Shown here piece by piece: positions 11,293 to 22,433 of a stretch of 64,000 bases of DNA. The notes under the pieces were generated by a model, which saw nothing but the letters and a program-made list of their open reading frames with translations, had not been told where the DNA came from and made no database searches. A program made the translations under genes and the position numbers. The stretch's first letter is position 1, and every line of letters starts with the position of its first letter. Origin of the DNA: Hoplostethus atlanticus (lineage: Eukaryota; Chordata; Actinopteri; Trachichthyiformes; Trachichthyidae); NCBI GenBank assembly GCA_034670405.1, contig JAXDDX010000013.1, forward strand, positions 3,515,001 to 3,579,000, read 5' to 3'.

Positions 11293-12720
11293 CCCTCCTC
11301 AAAGGGTCACCGGTCCGAGCCCGTTACAGCATGCTATGGGCCGGTCAGGAGGCCCTGGCGATGAAACGGGGAAACGACACCTTTTGAATACTTGTTGATA
11401 TTCTGTCGGTCAAGTTTATTTTGCATTCTAATAGTATCAGCAGACATTACTGAAAAAGAGCTCCAGTAACCTAATAAACCGTAGAAGGATAAGACCTGCA
11501 CAGACAGAGTAAAAGTCCCTCTGTTCAGGGGATCTCAAACGTTTTCATTCATGGACCCCCAAATAGACACAGATTACACCCTACGTATAATACTAATAAC
11601 CTTGGGATAATTTCTAGTGAATTGAATTACAGTGGAAATGAAACTACCTCATTTTGCTAACCCTAACCCATAAGACCCCCGAGGGTCCCTGGACCCCACT
11701 TTGATAATCACTGCTGTAGGGATATAGTAACGATACCATGGGAGATAAAAAAAGAAAGCTCCCATATAATATGATAAGGCCGCTATAAACTAGCCTACCA
11801 CTGACACACAAGTCACATTATAGTGGTATAGTGATGTGCGTTAGGTAGTGCAGACAGGCCGCTTACATCTTTTCTATCTCCCTGCCGGCCCTGCACGGTC
11901 CTCTCGCACAGATAGCCGGCTGGCTGACCCCATTACCGGGCACAGCCCATATCTGCCCACCCCTCTATGAACAGCTATGGGCACACCGCGCAGTGCCGTT
12001 TCAGCGTCAGAAACCTGGGTTTGATGTGCAGACCAGCGGCTCCCAAATTAGGCTGCCCCGGTAGCGGTTGTTTAATGTGACAATGTCGGTCATGACACAA
12101 ATTCGCCTCCTTGGAATGAAGAGGCGCGGATTTTCCCACGGTGCCCCTCCGACAGCCGAGCCGAAGAGACGCATTAACGGTCCTTCATCTCGCCTTTATC
12201 TCAACGTTAACGATGAAAAAGGGCGGCAAGCGTGTTGTCAGTCCGCATCTGTAGTATCCCGTGCCTTTTTTTTAAATAACGGGCACCGACCTAGACTCGG
12301 AGAACACGGCCTTCAGCGACGCTTGGTCAAATGTAAGAACACATGATAGAAGCTTTGCGAGGAAATGATGGCGATTAACGCAACAACCCGTGCTATCATT
12401 GACGGCTCGCCTCTGAGGATTAAACAACATTTTATTTCTCGGTGCTGGGATGAGACCTACCTGCCATCCTGAAGATGCGGTACGGGCGCGTCACACCTCT
12501 CCCACAGCCGCGCAGCGCGCTCCCTGCAAGGAAAAGGAGAGATCTCCCTGCAAAATGCTATACTCCACCGGCATATATTCTGCTTTGACGCGCTACTGCA
12601 TTTGCCCCTCGTAGTCAAAAGATGCGGTCCAGGCGGAGAGGCTGCAGCATACACCTCTTCATGCGCTCAATCATCCTCTCCAAGAAACGTCACCGGTGAA
12701 TGAAGCCCTCCGGTAACGTG
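11293..12720 (-). promoter_or_regulatory. CpG-rich 5' region of kiaa1549 with possible non-coding first exon
   Basis: The stretch upstream of the kiaa1549 start codon, especially 11870-12720, is richer in CG dinucleotides than its surroundings, as expected of a vertebrate CpG-island promoter. On the minus strand a good donor (GGCAG then GTAGG) lies at 12461, so a 5' untranslated exon could end there. I cannot place the transcription start or find a convincing acceptor just upstream of the ATG at 11292, so the promoter might instead be immediately upstream of that codon. The function is inferred from position and composition only. Confidence 0.35.
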
Positions 12721-13439
12721 TTGTCAGAGCCCCGGAGGCTGGTAGTTTGAAACCCCTCAGATTCAGGGCACGTCTCTGTACCAGGCCCCGGAGCCTACCG
12801 ACTATCCACGGTCGGTCAGTTGATCAAAATCTACAATTCAAACGACATCCTTGTGTTGTTTTTTTGTTCCTCCGCGGTGAAACGCCTCTTCACAAAGACC
12901 GCCGTTCAGTCCGAGACGCTGGGTAATTGAAGCAGGAAATCGATTTCTAACCCTGACATTCCTTCTTCGGAATGACTGGCCAGCTTTGCAGAAATGTATT
13001 GATAATCAGCAGAGAAAGGGAGAGAATTCACCCCATAATGCACTTGTAAGAGGTGCGCGAGCCTGTGTTAGCCTGAACCGTTAACATAAAAATACAAAAC
13101 CGATACAAAACCGATCAAGTAGTTATGAAAACTTTGCATTTCTTGAACACAAGCAACACAATCAACCGAACACTTTTGAAAGTCTAAAAATCCATGGTGA
13201 AATCTTAAATAAATTACTTTAATAAATTATAAAATTACACACGTTAAAAATGTTTAATAATACATTTCAAATATATATATATTTTTAAAATATATTAAAA
13301 TATATTTTTAAATGTTTTATTTTAATATTTTGTTATCATTTTTTGTTATTTCCCCATTTTTAATTCTATTTTTATTTTGCCAGCTTGGGCAGTTGTAATA
13401 CATAATTATATATCTGATTGATACATCTGATATCTGATA

Positions 13440-13900
13440 CAGCTTGAGCCAGTAGTTGGAGAAATGAAAACAAAACGAGGGGACAAAGGGCACCCTTGAC
13501 AAACATCACATCACACAAGCTCTCAGGACTGCTTTAGGGTTGGTATACACCTTAAACAAATGAATATAATCTTTCTCTAGCTACTCCCATTCTATCCTAT
13601 CAAAGGCTTTTCTGCATCCAATGATAGGAGCTAGGCCAGTCAGAGGTTGCATATATGTAAAATCCTCTTAACATGATCTAAAGTGAACCTACCTCTGACA
13701 AATCCTGTCTGATAAACCTTGATAAAAATCTACCCAGTCATGCTAGAACTTTAGCACTTTAAGAGCTATAGCTGAGTGAGCTGGCATTTCACTTGTTCAA
13801 GAAAGTTAAATATACATCAAATTGAATACCATCTGGCCCCGGAGACCTGTGTATTTCATTTCATTGACAGATTCACAGAACTCATTTGAGGTTCTAGGTT
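13440..13900 (-). mobile_element. L1-clade LINE remnant (reverse transcriptase fragment)
   Basis: Read on the minus strand, broken frames preserve L1 reverse transcriptase signatures in the right order: a GPDG-type block at about 13840, QTGFVRGR at about 13700, RKAFDRIEWE at about 13590, and a GALCPLVLF stretch at about 13480 corresponding to the family's GCPLSPLLF. Stop codons and frame changes separate them, so the copy is dead. The AT-rich DNA to its right may contain more of the element, but I could not identify endonuclease or ORF1 sequence there. Confidence 0.8.
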
Positions 13901-15624
13901 GTCAAAGTTGGCTAAATTCAATCTCAGATAGTAGTGGCAGGTTTTCATATTAACAAAGGACTTACATTCTCTAATATTAAATTGTAAATCAGAATGAAAA
14001 GGTTTCCCATAAAAAAAGATTTATTCCAGTGGGGCCATTGACAATAACATCTTGTGAATACTGAATTGCTGATATACAAGCTAAGCATTCATTACAACAC
14101 ACTTGAAGAGACAGTAAATACAAGGGTTTATTCCCATTGAAATGCTTTTGCCTAGTTCTATTTACATTCAGCCTGAAAACAAAGTTGATTATTTAACTCA
14201 GATTTTATGTTTTATGTTACTGTACAGAACTTATTTCAGTTCTCTTATTGAGTAAAGATGGGCATAAAATAAGAGGCAAATGGTGTTGTATTGTCTTTGA
14301 TAAAAACCTTTTGTTACATCTATAAAATCAGTGACAGAATTAACATTAAAACTAATAAATCATTTTAAGCATGATCTAAACTGTAAGCAAGGATGTGTTA
14401 AATAAGAGTTACTATCAGGTTTCAAGCATGTCAACACAACATAATTGGCATGGTGATCAGAAAGGCTATATAAACTGAGATACCAAAAATGTAAACAATT
14501 CTTGAGAAGGAATGATGCCTGTAAGAATAAAATGTAAATTCTCTAGATAGCAGAGCATAATTAATCAATAATTGCATTAATGTCACAAACAATTGTGATA
14601 ATATATTACATTAACTGGGGAAGAAACCTTTCCAAACATACAGTGGAATCCAAAAGTCTGAGCCCACTATGAAGAACTGTGTTTTCATCATTTATCAATA
14701 ACTAATACACTTGTTTTTACTCCATTGATTCTTCTTATTCAAGTATACATTATTGAGAATTGATACAAATCGAAATGTTTAGATCTTTGCAAAATGCTCG
14801 TATGAAATTGAAATATGTCTGAATAGCTTGTTCACGCAATCTGGTCAGGTTTTCTCAAATTGTTGTCACACCAGATATTTCATTCAAATATTAACACATG
14901 TATGCTCCGAATACAGTGTGACTTGTTTTGGTGTTTTAACAACAAATACCAGATATTGACTAAACTAATATGGTCCTCTATGCGTTATTGTTGCTACAAC
15001 TTTGAAAAAGGACTTCCATGAATTTCCTTTTACTCCTTCATTCCATCTTTACTCAATAAAAGGGATTCCTATATCAAGCCAATAGCAATGTTTTTTCTGT
15101 AAAGAAAATCCAGACAGGATGCTCTCTTAGTGGGACAATTCATTCCTTGGGTCTTCCAAGACAAAATATAAAGCTAAGTCATATCAAATATAAAAAAGAA
15201 ACATAATCTGGTTGAAAATAATAACAAAATAAGCCAAATAGAGGTCACCTCAAAAACACAAAGTAACACAAAAAGATTCTAGATATAAAAAAATTGCAAA
15301 TATGTAACTTATAAATATGTTCCCTATTTTTTTTTTTTTCATACTTATTCAGACAAAAACACACACAAAAGAAACAAAACACAAAATACATCCATCGAGC
15401 TCTCAGATGCAATGGTGACCAAAATCTTCAAATGTAACAGATCTATCCATGTGAAACATTATTACAGGAACGTTGTCAGAAACTAGGAGGAGTGAATCGA
15501 TTTTGTGTGTGCAGAAAATAGCAGGGTGAACAGTTCGACGCTGAAACTCCAGAAATGCTCGACAGCCAGGGTTAAGGCACTCGTTCGTCCAGAAACGTAC
15601 AGATCCTGCCGGTTGTTTCTCTCT

Positions 15625-18600
15625 CTACCGGGCAGCCTGTTTCTCCACCTCTGTGATGGAGATGAAGCGCGGCCGGCGGCGCACTCTCCTCTTGGTGTTG
15701 TGTTTCGGGTTCCGCTGGTACATGTCTGCAACGAAGAGACAGGGAGTCGGTAAAGAAAGGTGCGGCAGGAGCAGAGAGGGGAAGCTGTCTCCTCGCTGTC
15801 AGTCATTTGCACTCACTCACTCATTTTGGCACTGAGGTTACAGGAAGTGTGTTACCTTGGAAGCTGAGGTAGTACTCGCGGTGGCCTTTTCCGACTTTGA
15901 TTTCAGCCAGTTTGTCTTCCATGTACGCCTCCTCCAGGTCCCGGGAAGTCATTGATGTTGTGCGCTGCTTGTCGTCCTGGTGAAGGCACAACAGAAATAA
16001 AAGGGTTTCATTCTTCCTACGAGAAAAAGTATGGTTCTCCAAGTATGGTTATTCTTTCCATTTGTGTCTTAACTGCAACACAATGACCCCCTTTCCACAT
16101 GGCATTAACATGCTTCCGAGGCGATCATTACACTAATAAAATATATATAAATTAATGTGGTAATGATTTATTATTGTTAAAATGTTACACACGGCATCCT
16201 TTAAAATGTAATAGTCTACCCTTGAACCTCAAAATCCCACCCCCTAAATCCAACTACAACAGCAGGCTGACTCACAGGCTGTCCATACTCCACCCAGTTC
16301 TCATGGTCGCCCTTGTAGTACCACAGCCACTCGGTTGTCAGGATGTAGTGGGGCGGCTTGGTTACTGAAGAAACCGTGGAAAGACGGCGAACTGGGTCCT
16401 GCTCCCGTGTCATGGTCGGGAAGTCCACGGGCCGTGCGCCTGGGCTGCAAATGCAACAGAGAGAATGAGCAACCAGTTCGCTTGCCGCCTCGTCAACAGC
16501 GGATGAGCTTTGGATGCTTTGGGAACGCCGAGAGTTGAACTCTGACCTCTGCGTTTTGCGTGGGTCACAGAAGGCCCGCTCAATCTCCTCCATATGCCTC
16601 AGGTCCTTCCAGGTGTTCCCGTCAAACACCTCCCACTTGTACGGCAGGTTAAAGTGCACACGCATGCACTTGTCTACAGAGAAGACGGATGCGATACAGA
16701 ATCTCAATTACATTCTCAACAAAACATTACAAGACATGACACATACAAGACACTTCAAAATGTGAAAGCAGGTTTTTTTTTAATGGAAAAATACACCCGT
16801 CTTATCAGCCTAAATCACAAAGTGGGGCTGCTACAGAGAAGAGCGTTACATGACTTCTGGGTATTGAAGTCTAACAATTCAAACAGTTGCCTCTTGGTGC
16901 CACCAAAGTGTCGAAATTACCTAGTGCAGTAACAGTGATTGCTTGCTATGAGACTGAGGCTGGTGACATGAAAATCATATCATATGGCTTCTTCAGCTGA
17001 CAGGCAGCATGGATGCAAAAACAGGCCATGCAAATATCAAGTTGGATTGTTGCAAATTCACTGACTCTACTGCCCTTATTCATCGTACATTTGGTCTAAT
17101 TTGACACTTTGTCGCCACCTGCTGAAATTGCAAGGGAATTGCAGCACTTGTAGAATAGGCTGAAATGGAAAGTAATGGTGGAACTGTGATTATACTTGAC
17201 TGGCGAGATTTCAATTTAGAACATTTCAGGAGGGTGTTGAACAACAAACAGTCAGAGTAGATGAGGGTTGAAAAGACAAGCTGAGCTCACCCTGGAATCG
17301 ACAGCTCCTGCGGATGAAATGTAGGCAGATCTCATTCCTCTCATCGGTGTCGCTGACAGGCTTGGAGAGTGCGCTGGGCATACTCTCTGACATAGACAAC
17401 ACATCAATATTGCCTTGCGTGCTAATACACGCACCTCAAAAGACAAAACACATGCATATTCTCAGGGGGAGGTACAGCTGAGGATCACTGAGTATACCTT
17501 AAAATGTACTTTTGATCATCTGTATCTTTCAAAATGGTTCTCTGTGGTACCAATTTCTCACACTACGGACATAAACTACTTAAAAGAAATGATTTGGAAG
17601 TCACATCTAAAAAAAACACATCAGGGGAGCATTCAGGAGCAACGTTACCTTTAACACCGTGGACCCACTAGAAGACTTTTAAAATGCTTACCAGTTGTGA
17701 AAACACATTGCATCACATATAATGATGGATTTCACTGATTTCTTTGTCTCAAATGACCTGCCATCACACACCTAACCATATAACTGAGATTATCCTGCTG
17801 ACGAGTAGAGCTGGGGGTGAGATGGCCTCATCATAAAGAAGGTAATGCTAGTTAGGCTAGTAGCTTTGTATATTCATTGTAGTAAAGGAGTTCCCAAATT
17901 ATTATCATTAATATAACTTTTTAACTCTTCCACCTCACTGGGCTCTCATTGGCTGTTGGCGGTCTCTGCTCTTGGATTGAATCGGTGATGCTCGGGTCGT
18001 AAATATCCATACATGTTTGAAATGATCGGGCGGCCCAGATCAGTCTGTGAGTCGATCGGTGTGGTTAAGCTTTAGTGAATCAAACCCCTGACACTCAACA
18101 CTCACCTCTGGAGGAGTAGAGTGAGGGGGCACTGAGGTGGTGGATGTTCTGGTAAATGAATGGCAGGTCGTGGATGATTTCCCCGCTGAGCCCTCTCTCC
18201 TCTAGCATGCGGCGGCCGTGCTGGTCGATGATGTGCTGCCGCTTACACTTGTGACCAAACATGCAGTCGCCCTGAACATAGTGCATGCACATGTGCACCT
18301 TGGTGCAGTTCTCCTGGAAGGTGCAGGCACCATGCGGCCCGGTGCCCTTATTGTAGTGAGAGCACACCTGCATTGAGGAACACAGCAGGAAAAGGGGGAT
18401 CAGTGTGTCAGCGTGTCCACACACTGGCAACCAGAGGGATGATGGACAAATCAAACCTCACACACCAAAGTGTTCTACTTTACCTCTGTTGAAACGGACA
18501 CTTCCCTCAGGTCAAACGCACATCAACAGGGCACTTTTTTTTTAGATTTTTTTTTGGTTTTTCTTTTTTTATTATTTGGTTTTCTTTTTTTGTTGAAAAT

Positions 18601-20779
18601 ACAGGTTCTCCCTCAGGTTCTTCAAGGCTTCTCTTCATCCACTTGCTCTTCACCCGATCTTGCTGCTGAATTACTTTATTGATTGCCTTTGCACCTTTTC
18701 GGCATTATACTTGAACTGCCTACTCTTTAAAGACTGAACTCACATCTCCTGTTCTGGCATTTTAGCACAACTTTTCTTTTCTTTTTTCAGAAACTGCTTC
18801 CTGTTTGCAAATGCACCATCCAATCAAGAAAGCAGGATCCTCATCTCACTGGCGCTGCCTACTTCCCATCCACAAAAGCCAGGATGTAAGCTACCCTGGT
18901 CCTTCCCTCTCCAGAAAAGAGAAAAAGCAAGTGAAAGCAAGAGCGAACGCAGCTCGCAGCCACATTTCACTTTCTCCAACGGCTTTAACAGAGCAAACTT
19001 AGAGCACTGACACACTGGCAGAGAGAAGAGCCACACAAATCAGCAGAAAGACCTGTAACGCAGAAATGTTCCACATTTAAAGCAAATAGAGCATGTGAAA
19101 TACAATGAATCAGTCCCTCGCAGCCAGGGAGAAGGTGGAGACACGCTATCGGACCAGTTTAAGGGTCCATGGGAAACAACTGGCAACCTTGAGAGACAAA
19201 GGCCTTTGGACAACCACTTTCCCTGAGCGCGTGCATGCGTTACCTCGGGCAGTAGGGAGGGGTCGTTCTGAAGCAGCAGGAGAAACAGGTCATCCTCATT
19301 CAGCTCATGCAGGGTGCACTCTCTCAGGAGAGGGTAGTTATGATCTGACCGTATATCGTGGGAGAACTTGCACGGCTTCCTACGAGAAACGAAAAATGTT
19401 TTAACTTATAACTAAAACAATATATAACATAGAAAAAAATTCTATTCTTTTCCTAATCAATTAACTTGACCCTGCCCTGAAATGAGGATTAGCGCATATG
19501 GAGCTGCTGAATCTTGTAGAGTGACAATATCAAATAACGATTAAAATATATATATACACACACATATATAAACATATATACTTAACAATAAATTTACAGC
19601 TAACAATGTATTGCACGTTATGTTGATTCAAAATATATTTTGGACACTGGAAATTGATTTTCTTCCTATGCACTGTTGACACACATATCTGCTAGTTTCC
19701 AACCCAGTCCTCAAGTGCCGCTTGTCCTGCAGGTTTTAGCTCCAGCTCTACTCAGGCACACCTGAACCAATTAGAGGCTTCACATTTTCATGATACCTTA
19801 ATTGGTTCAGGTGTGCCTGAGTAGAGCTGGAGCTAAAACCTGCAGGACAAGGGGCACTTGAGGACTGGGTTGGGTACCACTGTGCTAGTATATGGGCACT
19901 CAAAACATAATTGAATTAATACAGTTTTGGCCAGTTTTGCAGATTTTTTGTATTTTTTCCCTCCGGATTTTTAGTTGTTAAATTTGAATATGGGTTTTTC
20001 TCCGTATGGAAGAATATACCTCCTGGGTTCAAATTTTTACAAAAAAAGAAGGGAAACAATTCTGTGATGAATAATAATAATTCTGTTATACGTTTCCTTT
20101 GTGGAATCTTGTGTTTGTTGATGAATGCAAACGGGAAATAAGAAATAACAAAGAACAAGAAAGCTATGAGAACTGTACAAACATGCAAACTTTATAAAGT
20201 CTTTATATTGTATTGTATTGATTTGTGGCATGGATATATATATATGCTGGCATCCTCGTTTGTTTTATTTTCCTTCTCTGCCTTAATGTCCAGTTTTGAT
20301 TTATTTATTTTTTCTGTACACACCCCGGATATGTACACTGTGTGTCGATTTCATAAAAACGAAACCTATTTTCTTTCCAGCTGGTGGCGGGAGGGGGGAT
20401 AACAAGAGCTCGTCGCCCTCGACAAGCTAATTCCTTGATTTTTAACTTACCTGCCTTTCCCAAACCTGCAGTTCCCATAAACAAAATATTTGCAGAGGTG
20501 TAACTCCTGGCAGTCTGAGCAGTGCTGTTTCGTGTAATTCTTGCACAGGCGGAGGGATGTTTTCGCGACGACGATGAAATCGGTCCCCCAGTCGTCCGTC
20601 CCCTCCTTGTTCTGCACCACCGCGAAGCGAGGGCACTTCTTCACTACGTACCAAAAGTGATTCTCGGTGATGTCGAAGCGCTGGAAAACCTTCCTGTGTA
20701 GCTGCAGCAGGACCATGGCGCCTTTGTTGCTACAGAGGACACTCGTGGCGTCGTGAATGACTCTGTCGTAGTTGGACAT
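15625..20779 (-). CDS. zc3hav1: ZC3HAV1/PARP12-family CCCH zinc-finger protein lacking the PARP domain
   Basis: Seven exons give 480 residues. The N-terminal winged-helix-like region (residues 1-80) is followed by CCCH fingers: CKNYTKQHCSDCQELH (C-x7-C-x2-C-x3-H), a second completed across exons 1-2, then CSHYNKGTGPHGA with C and CTKVH, MCMHYVQGDCMFGHKCKRQH, and ICLHFIRRSCRFQDKCMRVH across exons 4-5. Two WWE modules follow (about 275-310 and 370-450; LTTEWLWYY in the second). A basic tail ends at RFISITEVEKQAAR and a stop, just where the catalytic PARP domain begins in PARP12. In mammals ZAP binds CpG-rich viral RNA through its fingers and its short isoform also lacks PARP. RNA binding and antiviral function are inferred. 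From memory the sequence resembles PARP12 as closely as ZC3HAV1; the kiaa1549 neighbour favours ZC3HAV1, so the symbol is provisional. Confidence 0.85.
18470..19243 (-). other. zc3hav1 intron, no extra exon seen
   Basis: Between exons 19379-19244 and 18367-18106 the sequence contains a T-rich tract at 18530-18600 and otherwise unremarkable unique DNA. I found no supported coding exon or structured RNA. Confidence 0.4.
19700..19872. mobile_element. Near-perfect fold-back element, hAT-MITE-like
   Basis: Arms 19700-19773 and 19799-19872 are reverse complements over 74 bp with a single mismatch, separated by 25 bp. The right outer end continues as 'gggtaccactg', the usual 5'-CAGTGGT...-3' type terminus of hAT elements read from outside; the left end is more degraded. 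It has no coding content. It lies in the first intron of zc3hav1, so the pre-mRNA could fold into a long hairpin. Confidence 0.7.
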
Positions 20780-22433
20780 TTTCGAATCAAAACATAGCAA
20801 GCGGAAGTGGAGTCAACAGATTAACGCGTCAGATTATGTTAGTGATTGCGGCTAGCCAGAAAAGAGTAAGATTTCCGGTCATTCCTTTTCAGAATAAAAG
20901 CGCCAAATCGCACAACTCCACAGCACTCAAGTATTGACAATAAAAACTTTATTTCCCACAACAAACAACAGATATCTATTAAATTATAATTGCATGATAT
21001 GAATAATATATGATATAATATAATATTATTTTATTGTAATTATTGTCCTAATTGTTCAGCAACAATGAAAGGTGACCAGTCCAATTTAATCTGAATATTT
21101 CTGTTTGTAGTATCATTGAATTTAAGGACTGTACTTCGTCACTTCCACCCATGGTTATTGTTTTGTTTTTCCCTTTTAGTGACACAGTTCACGGTTTTAC
21201 TTTGAAGGCTAATTGACTTAATTTCCGGTCTCAGTGTGGTTAACTCTAGGAGCTCGACGCATTTGATGTTGCTGTGGAGAAAATGTTTTTCCACTTTAGT
21301 CCACATGGGGGCGGTCGAGCTTGTTGTGTGCTGCCTCTGGAAAAATTGAGAGAGGGGACAGTACAAATACAGTAAAGTGAGGATATTGATTAATTTGTTT
21401 GAACTTTGTCACTTGTATGTTTGCTTTCATTGTCAACAAAACCTGGAATCAATATATATTGTCTAATGTGGTCATTCTTGTGTGACGTCCAGTGCGTGTG
21501 CTGCCTTCAAGAGCCTTTGGAAATATCAAAATTATGACTTTGACTTATATGAACGGCCTCAAATTACAACTGGGAAAGTGGCATTTTGTTTTTTAATAAT
21601 ACCAGAGTTGTCAAGACATAACATTTAGGGAGTAGAGAGCATGTATGTCGTGTCAACAAATGATAGTTAAAGTGATGTATACGACAACTTTTTGTCTAAT
21701 AAATTCAATCCCTGCAGCACAAATGAGCTCTGTGCTGCTTGATTTCTAAAGTAAATCAGCAGCCACCAAAAGAAAATCTGCTTTTGTTTCAGGGTCCATT
21801 GTATTATTTCTAACAAAAAGTACTTGAATGTGCAACCAGTTATATTTACAATTTGGTGGGTTAGGGTCAGTCGTGAGAGGTGGTGGTGCGTCTCTCTCTG
21901 TGGGTGGGAACTCTCCATCCTCCATGGCCAAGACAAGCTGTTAAACTCACTTCTTCTTAGGTCCACTGTTAAAGGGTCAATGCTATTATTTTAAATCCTT
22001 GTAGTCGACGCAGGAGGGCGCTAGCAACCTATTTTTCCGTTCTTGCAGTCTGTGCTATTTGGTATTGTTTGCTTTCCGTAGTGTTGACATCCTGCGTAAC
22101 CAATATGGCGTCAGATGGTTAGCTAGCTAGCTAGTTACATGTACGGTTTTATATGTTATCGTTTCATGTACATATTTAGGCCTATTGCCAACACATTTAT
22201 AAGGTTATATGTTTAAAATGATGTCTCTGGTTGTTGTGAAGGCGATCAATTTGGTACATTTGGACTGGAAGAATGGTGTTTATCGACCCGTTCAGCTGAT
22301 GTTAGCGAACGTTTGCCATTCACGCCACTAACGTTACACGTTACTTGACAGTCTGTCTTGCTAACATTCACGTTAGCTAGCTTTGGCAGACAGCTAGCAG
22401 CTATCTAAACTTATTCGGTTCTAGTTCTGAGTC
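20780..22433. other. Head-to-head intergenic region, zc3hav1 and kics2
   Basis: The two start codons face away from each other about 1.65 kb apart. The stretch contains AT-rich sequence (20980-21060), a (GCTA)n run at 22119-22134 and scattered unique DNA. Separate promoters near each end are more likely than one shared bidirectional promoter at this spacing. No TATA box or other core element stood out. Confidence 0.5.

Larger units (their letters stand above)
11293..15624. other. Region between kiaa1549 start and zc3hav1 stop
   Basis: Bases 11293-12720 form the CpG-rich region described separately. Bases 12950-13440 and 13900-15480 are AT-rich; the first includes a homopurine/pyrimidine-poor AT block at 13200-13330. 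The L1-like remnant occupies 13440-13900. The zc3hav1 3' untranslated region must lie just left of 15625, but I found no clear polyadenylation signal on that strand. No further gene is visible. Confidence 0.5.
15625..20779 (-). other. zc3hav1: Exon map of zc3hav1
   Basis: Exons in transcript order: 20779-20451, 19379-19244, 18367-18106, 17386-17291, 16673-16276, 15976-15856, 15725-15625 (stop TAG). The lengths sum to 1,443 nt, exactly 481 codons with the stop, and every junction keeps phase. The second ATG of the frame (MSNYDR) was chosen because it aligns with the start of the family domain; an in-frame ATG seven codons upstream at 20800 is possible. Confidence 0.85.
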
